Source: CAZQYC01 sp043746555 (GTDB lineage Bacteria; Pseudomonadota; Gammaproteobacteria; Steroidobacterales; Steroidobacteraceae). From it: a stretch of 19,445 nt of DNA. Positions 1 to 6,932 of this stretch are shown one piece after another. The notes under the pieces were generated by a model. The model was not told where the DNA came from. It made no database searches and worked only from the letters and a program-made list of their open reading frames with translations. Location of the stretch: contig JAYTQU010000053.1 in assembly GCA_043746555.1 (NCBI GenBank), positions 1-19,445 of the forward strand. Reading direction: 5' to 3'. Every line of letters begins with the position of its first letter. Position 1 is the stretch's first letter. The position numbers were made by a program, and so were the translations under genes.

Positions 1-440
1 CGACGCTCACCGATAGGTATTCGATGCGATCTTGGCTCGTCGACGACACCGGCCAGTCCAACTATTTTCTTTTTGACGGAAACTCAAGGCAAAGGACTGG
101 CTAGCATCCTCAGTATAGAGAGAGACCTGTCGCGTGGCTTTATAGCGAATCGCGGGCCTTATAGAGGAGGCCGTTTCAAACATGCCTATTACCCGTATCT
201 TCAAACGATTGGCTGGCTTTATTCGTCGTTGGCTACGCGCGATGCTGCGTTGCTAGTCGCATCGACCGAGACGCGGCCGCACGCAGGCCGATCAGCAACG
301 CTGGACCAATGTTTACTTTGCTACGCTGGGACTCTTCACATTCACTGAGGCCCCTGCGCATGCAAGCCAATCTCGATGTAGAAACCACTGACTGGAGAGC
401 CGTACGCGGGAATGACGGAACACGCGCTGTTTTCGCTTAA
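1..440. other. Region without a recognisable gene
   Basis: Apart from the small peptide ORF at 182-256, no frame here gives a convincing protein. Short open stretches exist in several frames, for example one ending near 439 that reads DVETTDWRAVRGNDGTRAVF. They look like the eroded 5' part of a former gene, perhaps upstream of the Fic remnant, but none can be named. Confidence 0.4.
182..256 (+). CDS. Possible 24-residue cationic amphipathic peptide
   Basis: Short ORF with an ATG preceded by a strong Shine-Dalgarno stretch (GAGGAGG, 164-170) at 11-nt spacing. The 24-residue product begins MPITRIFKRLAG and ends WLRAMLRC. It carries seven basic and no acidic residues. Hydrophobic residues (I3, I6/F7, L10, F13/I14, W17/L18, M21) recur every 3-4 positions and basic residues (R5, K8/R9, R15/R16, R19, R23) fill the opposite face, so it would form a strongly amphipathic helix, as seen in membrane-active peptides. 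It ends at TAG. The surrounding DNA contains broken genes, so this could equally be a chance ORF or the start of a decayed gene. I do not recognise a family. Confidence 0.25.
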   Translation: MPITRIFKRLAGFIRRWLRAMLRC

Positions 441-1022
441 GTAAGCGCCATTGGTCCAGGGGGCCCGCTGCAATATCGCGAGGACGACTCCCGCGACATT
501 CTTGGTACGTACCAGGCAATCTTGAAATCAACAGCCGATCTGCGTCTCCCAGATAGCTTCGATTCATTTGTTTCGCAAGTTCAGGAGTGGAATCGGCAGG
601 TGATCGAATCGCGACAGGCGAAAAATCCTGGCGAATTTAAGACACAAACCAATCGAGCCAAGAACACGGTATTCGTTACACCCGAACTGATGGTGGGAAC
701 GCTTGAGAAAGGTTTCGAAATCATCATGAGCGCTAGCACTCCGGCGGACCGCGCTGCGCTCGCGATGTTTGTAGTTGCTGAAGTACATCCATTCACCGAC
801 CGCAATGGTCGCACTGCGCGGCTCGCTATGAAATTCTTTTTGACGCACGCGGGGTTAACGCGAATTATTATTCCGACGGTGTATCGAAACACACACAGTG
901 CGATGTACTACGACAGAGTGGGTCGACGAATGTGCGGTGACGATAAACTTGCGCAAAATCGCGCGTGCGATGAGTGTTCGACGCCGCCAACGAAAAGTTT
1001 TTCTGCAGCGTCGCGTTCGTAA
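441..1022 (+). pseudogene. Fic-family (Fido) AMP-transferase remnant
   Basis: The reading frame opens after a TAA at 438-440 and has no good start codon (a TTG at 522 is the first possible one). The translated stretch resembles the core of Fic-domain proteins: NPGEFKTQTNRAKNTVFV upstream, then the Fic motif HPFTDRNGR (about 842 residues short of nothing else in the window resembling it; motif around bases 786-812), then IIIPTVYR. Fic proteins transfer AMP or related groups to a hydroxyl on a target protein, using the motif histidine. The usual glycine in HPFxxGNGR is arginine here, one base change from GGC to CGC. After IIIPTVYR the frame loses resemblance to the family, and plausible C-terminal fragments continue in other frames. 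Both ends look eroded, so I call it a pseudogene. Confidence 0.7.
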
Positions 1023-1167
1023 ATCGAGCAGCTATTCAGCGACTGGCAGCCGTGAAAGCCAGTCCGAGTTGGTGGGGGCAAGTTTTGGAGCAACTGAAAA
1101 ATGAGCGAATTGAAATTCTTTTCCGTATCATTTGCTTAGCTCGACTATTCGAGCGTGCCCTTCCCAC

Positions 1168-1215
1168 CAATCTCTCCGTTGCAATTTTCATTGGAAAATT
1201 GCAACGGAGAGATTG
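1168..1215. repeat. Perfect 22-bp inverted repeat, 4-nt loop
   Basis: Bases 1168-1189 are the exact reverse complement of 1194-1215, separated by ATTG. The stem includes TCTCTCCGTTGCAATTTTC. RNA from either strand would fold into a very stable hairpin. The following bases are TTCTT rather than a run of T, so it is not a classical intrinsic terminator, though it could still stop or protect transcripts. It could also be a remnant of a mobile element. Confidence 0.85.
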
Positions 1216-1239
1216 TTCTTCTAGCGGGCTTGCCCACAC

Positions 1240-1364
1240 CTACCGTAGCGTCAGCGTTCTTGAGGTTCAACCCTTGCACAGCTACCGCAGCGTCAGCGTG
1301 GCGCTAGCCAGAACGGTTCAAAGATGCAGCAATCGCCAGGCGATACTTACCGTTGCGTCGGTGT
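1240..1364. repeat. Short direct repeats, 18 bp
   Basis: CTACCGTAGCGTCAGCGT (1240-1257) recurs at 1282-1299 with one mismatch, and a weaker copy (TTACCGTTGCGTCGGTGT, about 14 of 18) lies at 1347-1364. Spacing is 42 and 65 bp, too irregular for a CRISPR array and not a multiple of a helical turn in both intervals. Function unknown. Confidence 0.6.
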
Positions 1365-1390
1365 CTTTTCCGCCACTATCTATAAAACGA

Positions 1391-1430
1391 TACAATACAA
1401 GTGTCGTAGTGGCCCAAATGTCGTAGTGGC
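1391..1430 (+). promoter_or_regulatory. Candidate -10 element and paired 12-bp repeats upstream of the AcvB-like gene
   Basis: TACAAT at 1391-1396 is a good match to a sigma-70 -10 box, but no convincing -35 box lies 16-18 bp upstream. Just downstream, TGTCGTAGTGGC occurs twice exactly (1402-1413 and 1419-1430), 17 bp start to start, 66-105 bp before the ATG at 1496. Two identical half-sites placed downstream of a possible promoter would suit a repressor site. This is inference from position only. Confidence 0.3.
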
Positions 1431-1495
1431 GATCGCGGTCGCATTGAGCATCCGCGATAAAATCTGCCGAATGAAACTCTCGAGAGCAATTCGAA

Positions 1496-2902
1496 ATGAT
1501 CCGGAAACTAATGTTCGGCATTTTGGCGGCATGCTGTGCGGTGAGAAGTGCTGCGGCCGCCGAAATGCAGGAGCTTACGGATGCTTACGGTCCGTTCGGG
1601 CCGTTACATATATATAGAACCAGCGATCATCCGAGCCATGTCGTGTTGTTCGTATCCGGCGATGGCGGTTGGAAACTCGGCGTGGTCGATATGGCGAAGG
1701 CGTTGGCCGAAATGGATAGCATGGTCGTGGGAATTGACATCACGCGATATATTGCCGACTTAAACAAGTCGAGCGACCACTGTAATTACGCGGCGGCGCA
1801 TTTAGAGGGGCTTAGTCAGTACCTGCAAAAGAAATTTGGTTTCGCGCACTATGTGCAGCCGATTTTAGTGGGGTACTCCTCGGGCGCGTCGGCGGTGTTC
1901 ACGACGTTGGCGCAATCGCCGGATAATACTTTTTCGGGCGGCATCAGTTTGAGTTTTTGTCCGGACCTTAAAACGACAAAACCATTTTGCAAAGGCAGCG
2001 GCGAACTTGCGAGTACGGCCGATCCGAAACTGGGGTTTATCTATCAACCGACGGCGAAGCTTCCATCGCCTTGGATCGTCTTACAAGGTGAAATCGATGA
2101 AGTGTGTTCGTCGCGAGATACTGAAGCGTTCGTTACGCAGGTGGGCCAGGGCGAGTTAGTCGCGCTACCGAAAGTGGGACACGGATTTTCGGTAGAGGCG
2201 AATTGGATGCCGCAACTCAAGACAGCGTACTTGCAGCTAAGCGGCAATCGGCAAACCGCTTGGATGGCTGCACCGAAAGGCAACTCGATGAGCGACTTGC
2301 CGCTCGTTGAGTTACCGGTGACCCGCAAATCCGATGTTGCCGCCATCATTGTGTCGGGCGATGGTGGTTGGGCCAGCATCGATAAACAACTTGGCGAGGC
2401 GCTGAATCGAGATGGAATTCCGATCGTTGGGCTCAACGCGCTGCAATATTTCTGGGAGAAAAAATCTCCCGACATTGCCGGCCGCGATTTGGCGCGCATA
2501 CTCGCTCACTATAGTAAAGCGTGGAACATCGAGCGCTTTATATTGGTCGGCTATTCGCGCGGCGCAGACACTTTACCGTTTATGGTGAGCCGGCTTCCCG
2601 ACGAACTTAAAGCTCGCGTGACGACGGTGGTATTGCTCGGACTGGACGGCACTGTAGATTTTGAATTTCATGTTGCCGATAGGCTTTCTAGTCGCAATGC
2701 CGGCGCGCAAGAAGTCCTACCCGAAGTGCGGAAAATAACATCACTTAATGTATTGTGCGTTTACGGCGCGGACGAACGCGACAGCGGTTGTCGTAAATTG
2801 GATCCTTCGGTTGCGCGTGTTGTCGAGATGAAAGGCGGACATCACTTTGCCGGCGAGTATCAAAAGCTGGCGGCGCTTATCTTGGAGCACAGCAAGCGCT
2901 AG
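1496..2902 (+). CDS. AcvB/VirJ-family periplasmic double alpha/beta-hydrolase
   Basis: 468 residues. An N-terminal signal peptide is likely (basic MIRK, hydrophobic stretch, AAA-A cleavage region near residue 22). Two tandem VirJ-type domains follow. Each has an SGDGGW motif (residues 54-59 and 287-292) and a nucleophile elbow: GYSSG at 126-130 and GYSRGAD at 352-358. Candidate histidines are H229 and H449/H450. The full two-domain architecture is that of Agrobacterium AcvB rather than the shorter VirJ. AcvB has been described as a periplasmic hydrolase of lysyl-phosphatidylglycerol, usually paired with the synthase LpiA. No synthase is present here, so the substrate is open. Weak GAGAG Shine-Dalgarno at about 1482. 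The stop codon overlaps an antisense remnant tail to tail. Family confident, substrate not. Confidence 0.88.
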   Translation: MIRKLMFGILAACCAVRSAAAAEMQELTDAYGPFGPLHIYRTSDHPSHVVLFVSGDGGWKLGVVDMAKALAEMDSMVVGIDITRYIADLNKSSDHCNYAAAHLEGLSQYLQKKFGFAHYVQPILVGYSSGASAVFTTLAQSPDNTFSGGISLSFCPDLKTTKPFCKGSGELASTADPKLGFIYQPTAKLPSPWIVLQGEIDEVCSSRDTEAFVTQVGQGELVALPKVGHGFSVEANWMPQLKTAYLQLSGNRQTAWMAAPKGNSMSDLPLVELPVTRKSDVAAIIVSGDGGWASIDKQLGEALNRDGIPIVGLNALQYFWEKKSPDIAGRDLARILAHYSKAWNIERFILVGYSRGADTLPFMVSRLPDELKARVTTVVLLGLDGTVDFEFHVADRLSSRNAGAQEVLPEVRKITSLNVLCVYGADERDSGCRKLDPSVARVVEMKGGHHFAGEYQKLAALILEHSKR

Positions 2903-3102
2903 AGCGGAGTTTTCGATCGCCGTGACGGCGTCGAGTTAATCGCTCGGCCGTCTTTGTCCTTTTCGCACAACACGATTCGCGCAGCGACGAAACCAATTGT
3001 TAACAGACCGTCGGCGTTCACGTGTCTTCCACGTAATTCGATGGTGGATTTCTCTACACTGCTGTGGCGTGTAACAAGTAATTCTACTTTGTCAGGTTGG
3101 GA
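2899..3102 (-). pseudogene. C-terminal remnant, possibly acyl-CoA thioesterase-like
   Basis: On the minus strand an open frame of 67 sense codons ends in TAG at 2899-2901. It has no start codon; an in-frame TGA at 3103-3105 closes it inside the neighbouring palindromic element. It reads like genuine protein (VTRHSSVEKSTIELRGRH, then LLTIGFVAARIVLCEKDKDG), ending GRAIN followed by a basic tail. The alternating beta pattern and closing DGRA are reminiscent of hotdog-fold (4HBT) thioesterases, but this is a weak resemblance. I interpret it as the 3' end of a gene cut off at the repeat. Its stop overlaps the stop of the AcvB-like gene on the other strand. Confidence 0.4.
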
Positions 3103-3228
3103 TCAAGCGATGCGGGGCAAGGCGCAACGGCCTGAAAATGCGCAGCGTACACGGCAGTACGTGAGTATTTTTCAGGCCGTTGCAACGCCGCACCGCGCGC
3201 TTCAGCGCAACCTGACAATGTAGAACTA
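3079..3228. repeat. 150-bp palindromic element (REP/MITE-like)
   Basis: The ends are inverted repeats: 3079-3099 and 3208-3228 match in 19 of 21 positions when one is reverse-complemented (core TTGTCAGGTTG). Inside, GCAACGGCCTGAAAA (3124-3138) has its exact reverse complement at 3169-3183, and CGTAC/GTACG (3146-3150, 3157-3161) pair near the centre. The whole unit would fold into one long imperfect hairpin. It has no coding capacity of its own. The structure is typical of non-autonomous palindromic repeats dispersed in proteobacterial genomes. Copy number cannot be judged from one window. Confidence 0.75.
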
Positions 3229-3298
3229 ATAGCGTGCATTTTTATCGGAGTCGCGGAGGAGTGATAGTTGTGAAACGCGTTCATAGCGCGCTACGCGC

Positions 3299-3985
3299 AT
3301 GATGTGGGCGCAACAAGCACGCGGAATCAAGCTGATCGTTCTTTACAAGTTCGTCAAAGCGGCGCTCATGCTGCTGCTTGCGTTGTGGTTAATGCTTGCT
3401 CCCGATCTTGCCTATCGGCTTGCGACACACGGCGTGCAAGAACTTGCCGAACGCGGAGCCACTGGCTATCGCTTGGCGCAGTGGTTGAATCTACATCTGA
3501 CGGAAGGTACTGCGATCGGCGCAGCGGTCCTTGCGTGGATCGACTGCGGATCGAGCGCCGTCGAAGGTGTGTTGTTGTTGAGCGCAAGATCTTGGGCGCG
3601 ATGGATTGTCGTGATCGAGTCGGCCGCGTTGCTGCCCATTGAAGTTTGGTCGATCTGGGATCGACCGGGATTCGGAAAGCTATCGATACTGATTGCGAAC
3701 GCTCATGTTGCGCATCGACGCGACTACTTGGCAAATCCGACGATGCGTGAGATGGGAAACCGGAGCACCTCGCTGTGGGGACTGCGCCGCGACGGCGGCG
3801 AGTTTCGCGCCGAAATTCGCATTGGTCCTATTCGCACTGCCGATGGCGTGGCAATCGCAGCTGCTGTGCGCGACGCGACTGATAATGAAAAGATTACGAC
3901 GCTGCTTGCCCAGGCGCGCGATGCCGCCGACCAAGCCAACGAAATAAAGAGTCGATTCGTCGCGGCCGCCAGTTACGTAGAGTAG
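3299..3985 (+). CDS. DUF2127-like membrane protein fused to truncated PAS/histidine-kinase segment
   Basis: 228 residues. Residues 1-133 resemble DUF2127 membrane proteins: a first hydrophobic helix (about 10-35), then hydrophobic stretches around 72-97 and 101-120 with SAVEGVLLL and ESAALLPIEVWSI. From about residue 137 the sequence changes to the C-terminal half of a PAS domain (YLANPTMREMG, GLRRDGGEFRAEI, AVRDATDNEK), then a coiled linker (ARDAADQANEIKSRF) and VAAAS, which normally leads into the SHDLRQPL H-box of hybrid histidine kinases. Here it reads S-Y-V-E-stop. No good Shine-Dalgarno precedes the ATG. A short frame (GTG 3260 or 3269 region) ends at TGA overlapping this ATG and may couple translation. 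Probably a chimera formed by deletion; expression and function uncertain. Confidence 0.65.
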   Translation: MMWAQQARGIKLIVLYKFVKAALMLLLALWLMLAPDLAYRLATHGVQELAERGATGYRLAQWLNLHLTEGTAIGAAVLAWIDCGSSAVEGVLLLSARSWARWIVVIESAALLPIEVWSIWDRPGFGKLSILIANAHVAHRRDYLANPTMREMGNRSTSLWGLRRDGGEFRAEIRIGPIRTADGVAIAAAVRDATDNEKITTLLAQARDAADQANEIKSRFVAAASYVE

Positions 3986-4023
3986 CGGCAACAACTTAGT
4001 CCTTCCATTGCACGGACCGAATT
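3962..4023 (+). pseudogene. Trace of histidine-kinase H-box beyond the stop
   Basis: Reading straight through the TAG that ends the preceding gene gives AAAS-Y-V-E-stop-RQQLS. Compared with the common hybrid-kinase H-box AASHDLRQPLQ, the conserved Ser and the Arg-Gln-x-Leu flank are preserved, while the phospho-acceptor His would be Tyr (CAC to TAC) and the DL pair is lost. Downstream of about 4010 no kinase-like sequence is recognisable. This supports the view that a kinase gene once continued here. The alignment is by eye. Confidence 0.4.
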
Positions 4024-4147
4024 CGGTGCGCTAAAAAAGGCACTGTAGACCGACACGTCATTCATGTTTAGCTTTCGATCGAGTACCTTCTTGCTGTGTT
4101 GTTGGTGCGATAGTGTTTAGCATCGGTCAATTGCTAGGTGAAGACGC

Positions 4148-5266
4148 TTAACCATACGATAGCGGCGGCTGATGCGAGTGCAAAAACCAGCGGTCCAGCA
4201 GAATGTGTCGGGCGAACCAAGTTTGCTTGAGTAACGAGCGCGCAATCGTTGTTCGAAGGGAGGAGGGAGGCGTTGACGACGGCGGCGAACGACGGCGGCC
4301 GAATCGGTCGAGCAGTTGGGTCTCGTAGCGTTCGAGTCGTGCGTGCGAATAATTGCCGTCCACTGCCACGATGGTTTGCGCCGCCATGATTCCGGACTCA
4401 ATTGCGGGACGTATGCCTTCGCCGCTTTGCGGATAGGCAAGCCCGGCGGCATCGCCGATTAGCATCGCGCCGTTGTCGATGACCGGTCGCGTCGAATTTG
4501 GCCGCAGTAGATAAGCATGCCCTTTGAAACGGGCATGCATGTTTTCAGGCACTTTGCCTTGCGCGACCAGCCATTCCCAAAACGATTTCAATTGATCGCC
4601 GAGATGACGATTGTCGTCGCGCCCCAAGCCGACGTTGAGATAGTTGCCTTTGCGAACACACCAGCCGTAGCCTTTGAGATCGTCGCAGAAATACAGTTCG
4701 GGAGTTTGCGGCGCGACGTTGCACGCGCGAGCTTGCGTATCGCTCATCTCAAATTCGATTTCCTGAGCGGTAATCGCCGCTTCTTCGCGACCGACAGCAG
4801 CGCCTATAAATTGTGCGACCGGGCAAAAATGTCCACCCGCGCCGACCAATAGCGGCGTACGAATCGAATCATTAAGCAGCCACGATTTTCCGTCGCGTTC
4901 GATTCCTTTCAGTGGCTGCCCAAGTTTGAGTTGCGCGCCACAGCGTCGCAACAAGTAGTCGTCGAATTCGCAGCGACGAATGCCGTAGCTGACGATTTGA
5001 TTGTATTGCACGTTGACCGCTTGCTCTTTCCCCAACCCGGTCACGAAAGCGGTGATGGGTTGCAACACACGGTCCTGCCGATAGTGTTCGACATCGATCG
5101 CAAGCTCGGCAATCACATGTGGCGTGATCCATCCAGCGCAGATTTTGTCGCGTGGAAACACGGCCTTGTCGAGCACGGCCACATTGAAGCCCGATTGCGT
5201 CAACGCTTTTGCGCAAGTGGAACCTGCCGGCCCACCGCCCACAATTACTGCGTCGAATGTTTCCAT
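4148..5266 (-). CDS. FAD-dependent oxidoreductase, geranylgeranyl-reductase family
   Basis: 372 residues. The N-terminus has a dinucleotide-binding fold for FAD (VIVGGGPAG, residues 8-15), a family-typical KICAGW segment (41-46), and the second FAD motif LIGDAAGLAYPQSGEGI (269-285). The C-terminal tail WFARHILLDRWFLH (350-363) is also seen in bacterial members. This family includes archaeal and plant enzymes that reduce isoprenoid double bonds and many uncharacterised bacterial flavoproteins, so the reaction cannot be named. The ATG lies three bases after the CFA synthase stop, so the two are almost certainly one transcript. That suggests a substrate in the membrane lipid or fatty acyl pool. 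A low-complexity SPPSSTPPSS stretch at 327-336 precedes the tail. Confidence 0.8.
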   Translation of the reverse strand: METFDAVIVGGGPAGSTCAKALTQSGFNVAVLDKAVFPRDKICAGWITPHVIAELAIDVEHYRQDRVLQPITAFVTGLGKEQAVNVQYNQIVSYGIRRCEFDDYLLRRCGAQLKLGQPLKGIERDGKSWLLNDSIRTPLLVGAGGHFCPVAQFIGAAVGREEAAITAQEIEFEMSDTQARACNVAPQTPELYFCDDLKGYGWCVRKGNYLNVGLGRDDNRHLGDQLKSFWEWLVAQGKVPENMHARFKGHAYLLRPNSTRPVIDNGAMLIGDAAGLAYPQSGEGIRPAIESGIMAAQTIVAVDGNYSHARLERYETQLLDRFGRRRSPPSSTPPSSLRTTIARSLLKQTWFARHILLDRWFLHSHQPPLSYG

Positions 5267-5269
5267 GAG

Positions 5270-6586
5270 CTAGTATTGGTAAATGTCGTCGCGCGTCCAC
5301 GCGATCTCATTGTTGACGCGTGGCGCGAACAGCACTTGAAACAACTGCATTTCGCCGGTGTTGAAGGCCGCTTCCGATCCGGCCAGATATAGTCGCCACA
5401 TGCGTACGAACTTCTCGTCGAACATCTTTGCAGCTCGGTCGGTCGTTCGTTCGAAGTTGGCGCGCCACGCTTGCAACGTCTTACTATAGTGCAAGCGTAG
5501 GTTCTCGACATCGAGTACCGAGCAGTCCGCCGCCTCGAATATGTCCATCATCTCCTTCAGCGACGGCGGGCGAGCGCCGGGAAAAATGCGTTTCTCGATC
5601 CACGCGTTCAATGCGGTGGATCGATCGCGACCGATGGTATGAATGAAACCGCGGCCGGATGACGTAAGGCAATTGTTAATGAGCCGTCCAAGGTCCGAAA
5701 AATTTCGTGGGCCGACGTGCTCCAACATGCCGACGGAAACAAAAGCGTCGTAGCGGGAATTGGGAGCGGAGCCGATGTTGCGATAATCGTCTTCGATGAA
5801 TTCCACCTGTCCACTCAGGTTCTGCCGCTTCGCTTGCTCGCGCGCATAGGCGATTTGTTCGTGCGAGATATTGAAGGCGCGCACCTTGACGCCATAGTGG
5901 CGCGCCATGTGCAGCGCCAGTGAGCCCCAGCCGCAGCCGGCCTCGACAACAACTTCGCCCGAGCGCAGCCGCAGCTTTCGACAGACATGATCCATCTTTG
6001 CAACTTGCGCTTGCTCGAGCGTTGCCGTGGGCGTCGAAAAGTATGCGCAGGTATACGCCATCGTTTCGCCCAACCAAAGCGCATAGAAATCGTTGCCGAT
6101 ATCGTAGTGATGATGAATATTGTCGCGTGCGCCGGAGAATGTGTTTGATCGCGATCGGCGCAGACGCTGTTCTATTGGGCTTTCGGTCGAGTTGGATCGT
6201 TGAGTGACGCGCTGTCCGCGATAAACCTCCTCGATCAATCCGGTGAGGTCGCCTTCGACCGCGATGCGACCCGCACTATAGGCCTCGCCAAACTCGATGT
6301 CGGGATGAGCGAAAAGTTTGAGCAGCGTACTGCGATCTTTGACGTGCAGGCGGGCAATCGGTTCGCGCATCGACGTCGATATGCGTTCGCCGCTCCACAA
6401 AACAATTTCAATTGCGGGATTGCCCGCGCTGCGCAGAACGAATCGCATCGTGCGGCCCGCTAGCGATGCCTGGCGCGCCTCTCGTAAAGTGGCGGAGTGA
6501 TCTGCTTTCGGCGAATCGGCTTTGTGATCGTCGTCGACCGTCCAGTTCGATTCCGTCGTGAGTTGTTCGTCTAGCATACCGTCCAC
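5270..6586 (-). CDS. cfa: Cyclopropane-fatty-acyl-phospholipid synthase family methyltransferase
   Basis: 438 residues (429 if the ATG at 6577 is used instead of the GTG at 6586; GGAGA just upstream of the GTG favours the longer form). The enzyme class transfers a methylene from S-adenosylmethionine to the double bond of unsaturated acyl chains in membrane phospholipids. Visible motifs: YDIGNDFYALWLG (161-173), the AdoMet-binding VEAGCGWGSLAL (214-225), ISHEQ (240-244), GMLEHVG (286-292) whose Glu corresponds to the bicarbonate/active-site region, and NLRLHYSKTLQAW (362-374). Length fits the family, with a somewhat longer N-terminus. First gene of a two-gene operon with the flavoprotein downstream. 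Some family members methylate rather than cyclopropanate, and a reductase partner makes a branched or otherwise modified product conceivable. Confidence 0.88.
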   Translation of the reverse strand: MDGMLDEQLTTESNWTVDDDHKADSPKADHSATLREARQASLAGRTMRFVLRSAGNPAIEIVLWSGERISTSMREPIARLHVKDRSTLLKLFAHPDIEFGEAYSAGRIAVEGDLTGLIEEVYRGQRVTQRSNSTESPIEQRLRRSRSNTFSGARDNIHHHYDIGNDFYALWLGETMAYTCAYFSTPTATLEQAQVAKMDHVCRKLRLRSGEVVVEAGCGWGSLALHMARHYGVKVRAFNISHEQIAYAREQAKRQNLSGQVEFIEDDYRNIGSAPNSRYDAFVSVGMLEHVGPRNFSDLGRLINNCLTSSGRGFIHTIGRDRSTALNAWIEKRIFPGARPPSLKEMMDIFEAADCSVLDVENLRLHYSKTLQAWRANFERTTDRAAKMFDEKFVRMWRLYLAGSEAAFNTGEMQLFQVLFAPRVNNEIAWTRDDIYQY

Positions 6587-6740
6587 CGTTCTCCGCCGCA
6601 GTCAACGAATTATGGTTATTCAAGTAACGATTCTAGCTCGTTTCGCATTGTAGTAAATCAAGCCGTAAAACCGCCCGTAAGACCAGCATCTTATAATAGC
6701 GGGATCGTTGGTAGCGATTTCCCCCGGCGCGGTTACGTAG

Positions 6741-6932
6741 TTCCCGCGATCCACAGCCAAAAGTCTTGTTGGGGCGCAGCATTGCGAATGGCGTGCGAAT
6801 GGCGATATTTTGGCTAACGGCGCTCGAATCAAAGACAGCGCAGTGGATTTCAAGACCAAGCTTGCAATCAACGACAAGCTCGACCAGTCAAATACGATGG
6901 TGCGAGCGCTTGGTTGGCGAAGTACGTTCTAA
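6741..6932 (+). pseudogene. Possible BON-domain protein remnant
   Basis: An open plus-strand frame without a start codon runs from after a TAG at 6738-6740 to a TAA at 6930-6932. Its second half (from about 6804) reads GDILANGARIKDSAVDFK then TKLAINDKLDQSNTMVRALG. This resembles the start of a BON domain, in which a helix of the form D-x-x-x-x-x-K-x-x-L-x-x-D-x-x-L precedes a beta strand. BON domains occur in periplasmic, osmotically induced proteins. The frame stops where a glycine-valine strand would continue, overlapping the RNase stop on the other strand. A weak, by-eye call; the rest of the 6587-6928 spacer shows nothing else firm. Confidence 0.3.

Noticed and set aside
1240..1364. CRISPR array from the 18-bp repeats
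   Set aside because: Only two good copies plus one degenerate copy, uneven spacing, and no cas genes.
974..1426. 150-codon plus-strand frame after the Fic remnant
   Set aside because: It runs straight through the perfect hairpin and the direct repeats and shows no domain pattern, so it is probably non-coding. Its first residues may include a frameshifted Fic tail but cannot be confirmed.
3084..3284. Minus-strand ORF of 66 codons across the palindromic element
   Set aside because: It is generated by the repeat itself and has no conserved motif.
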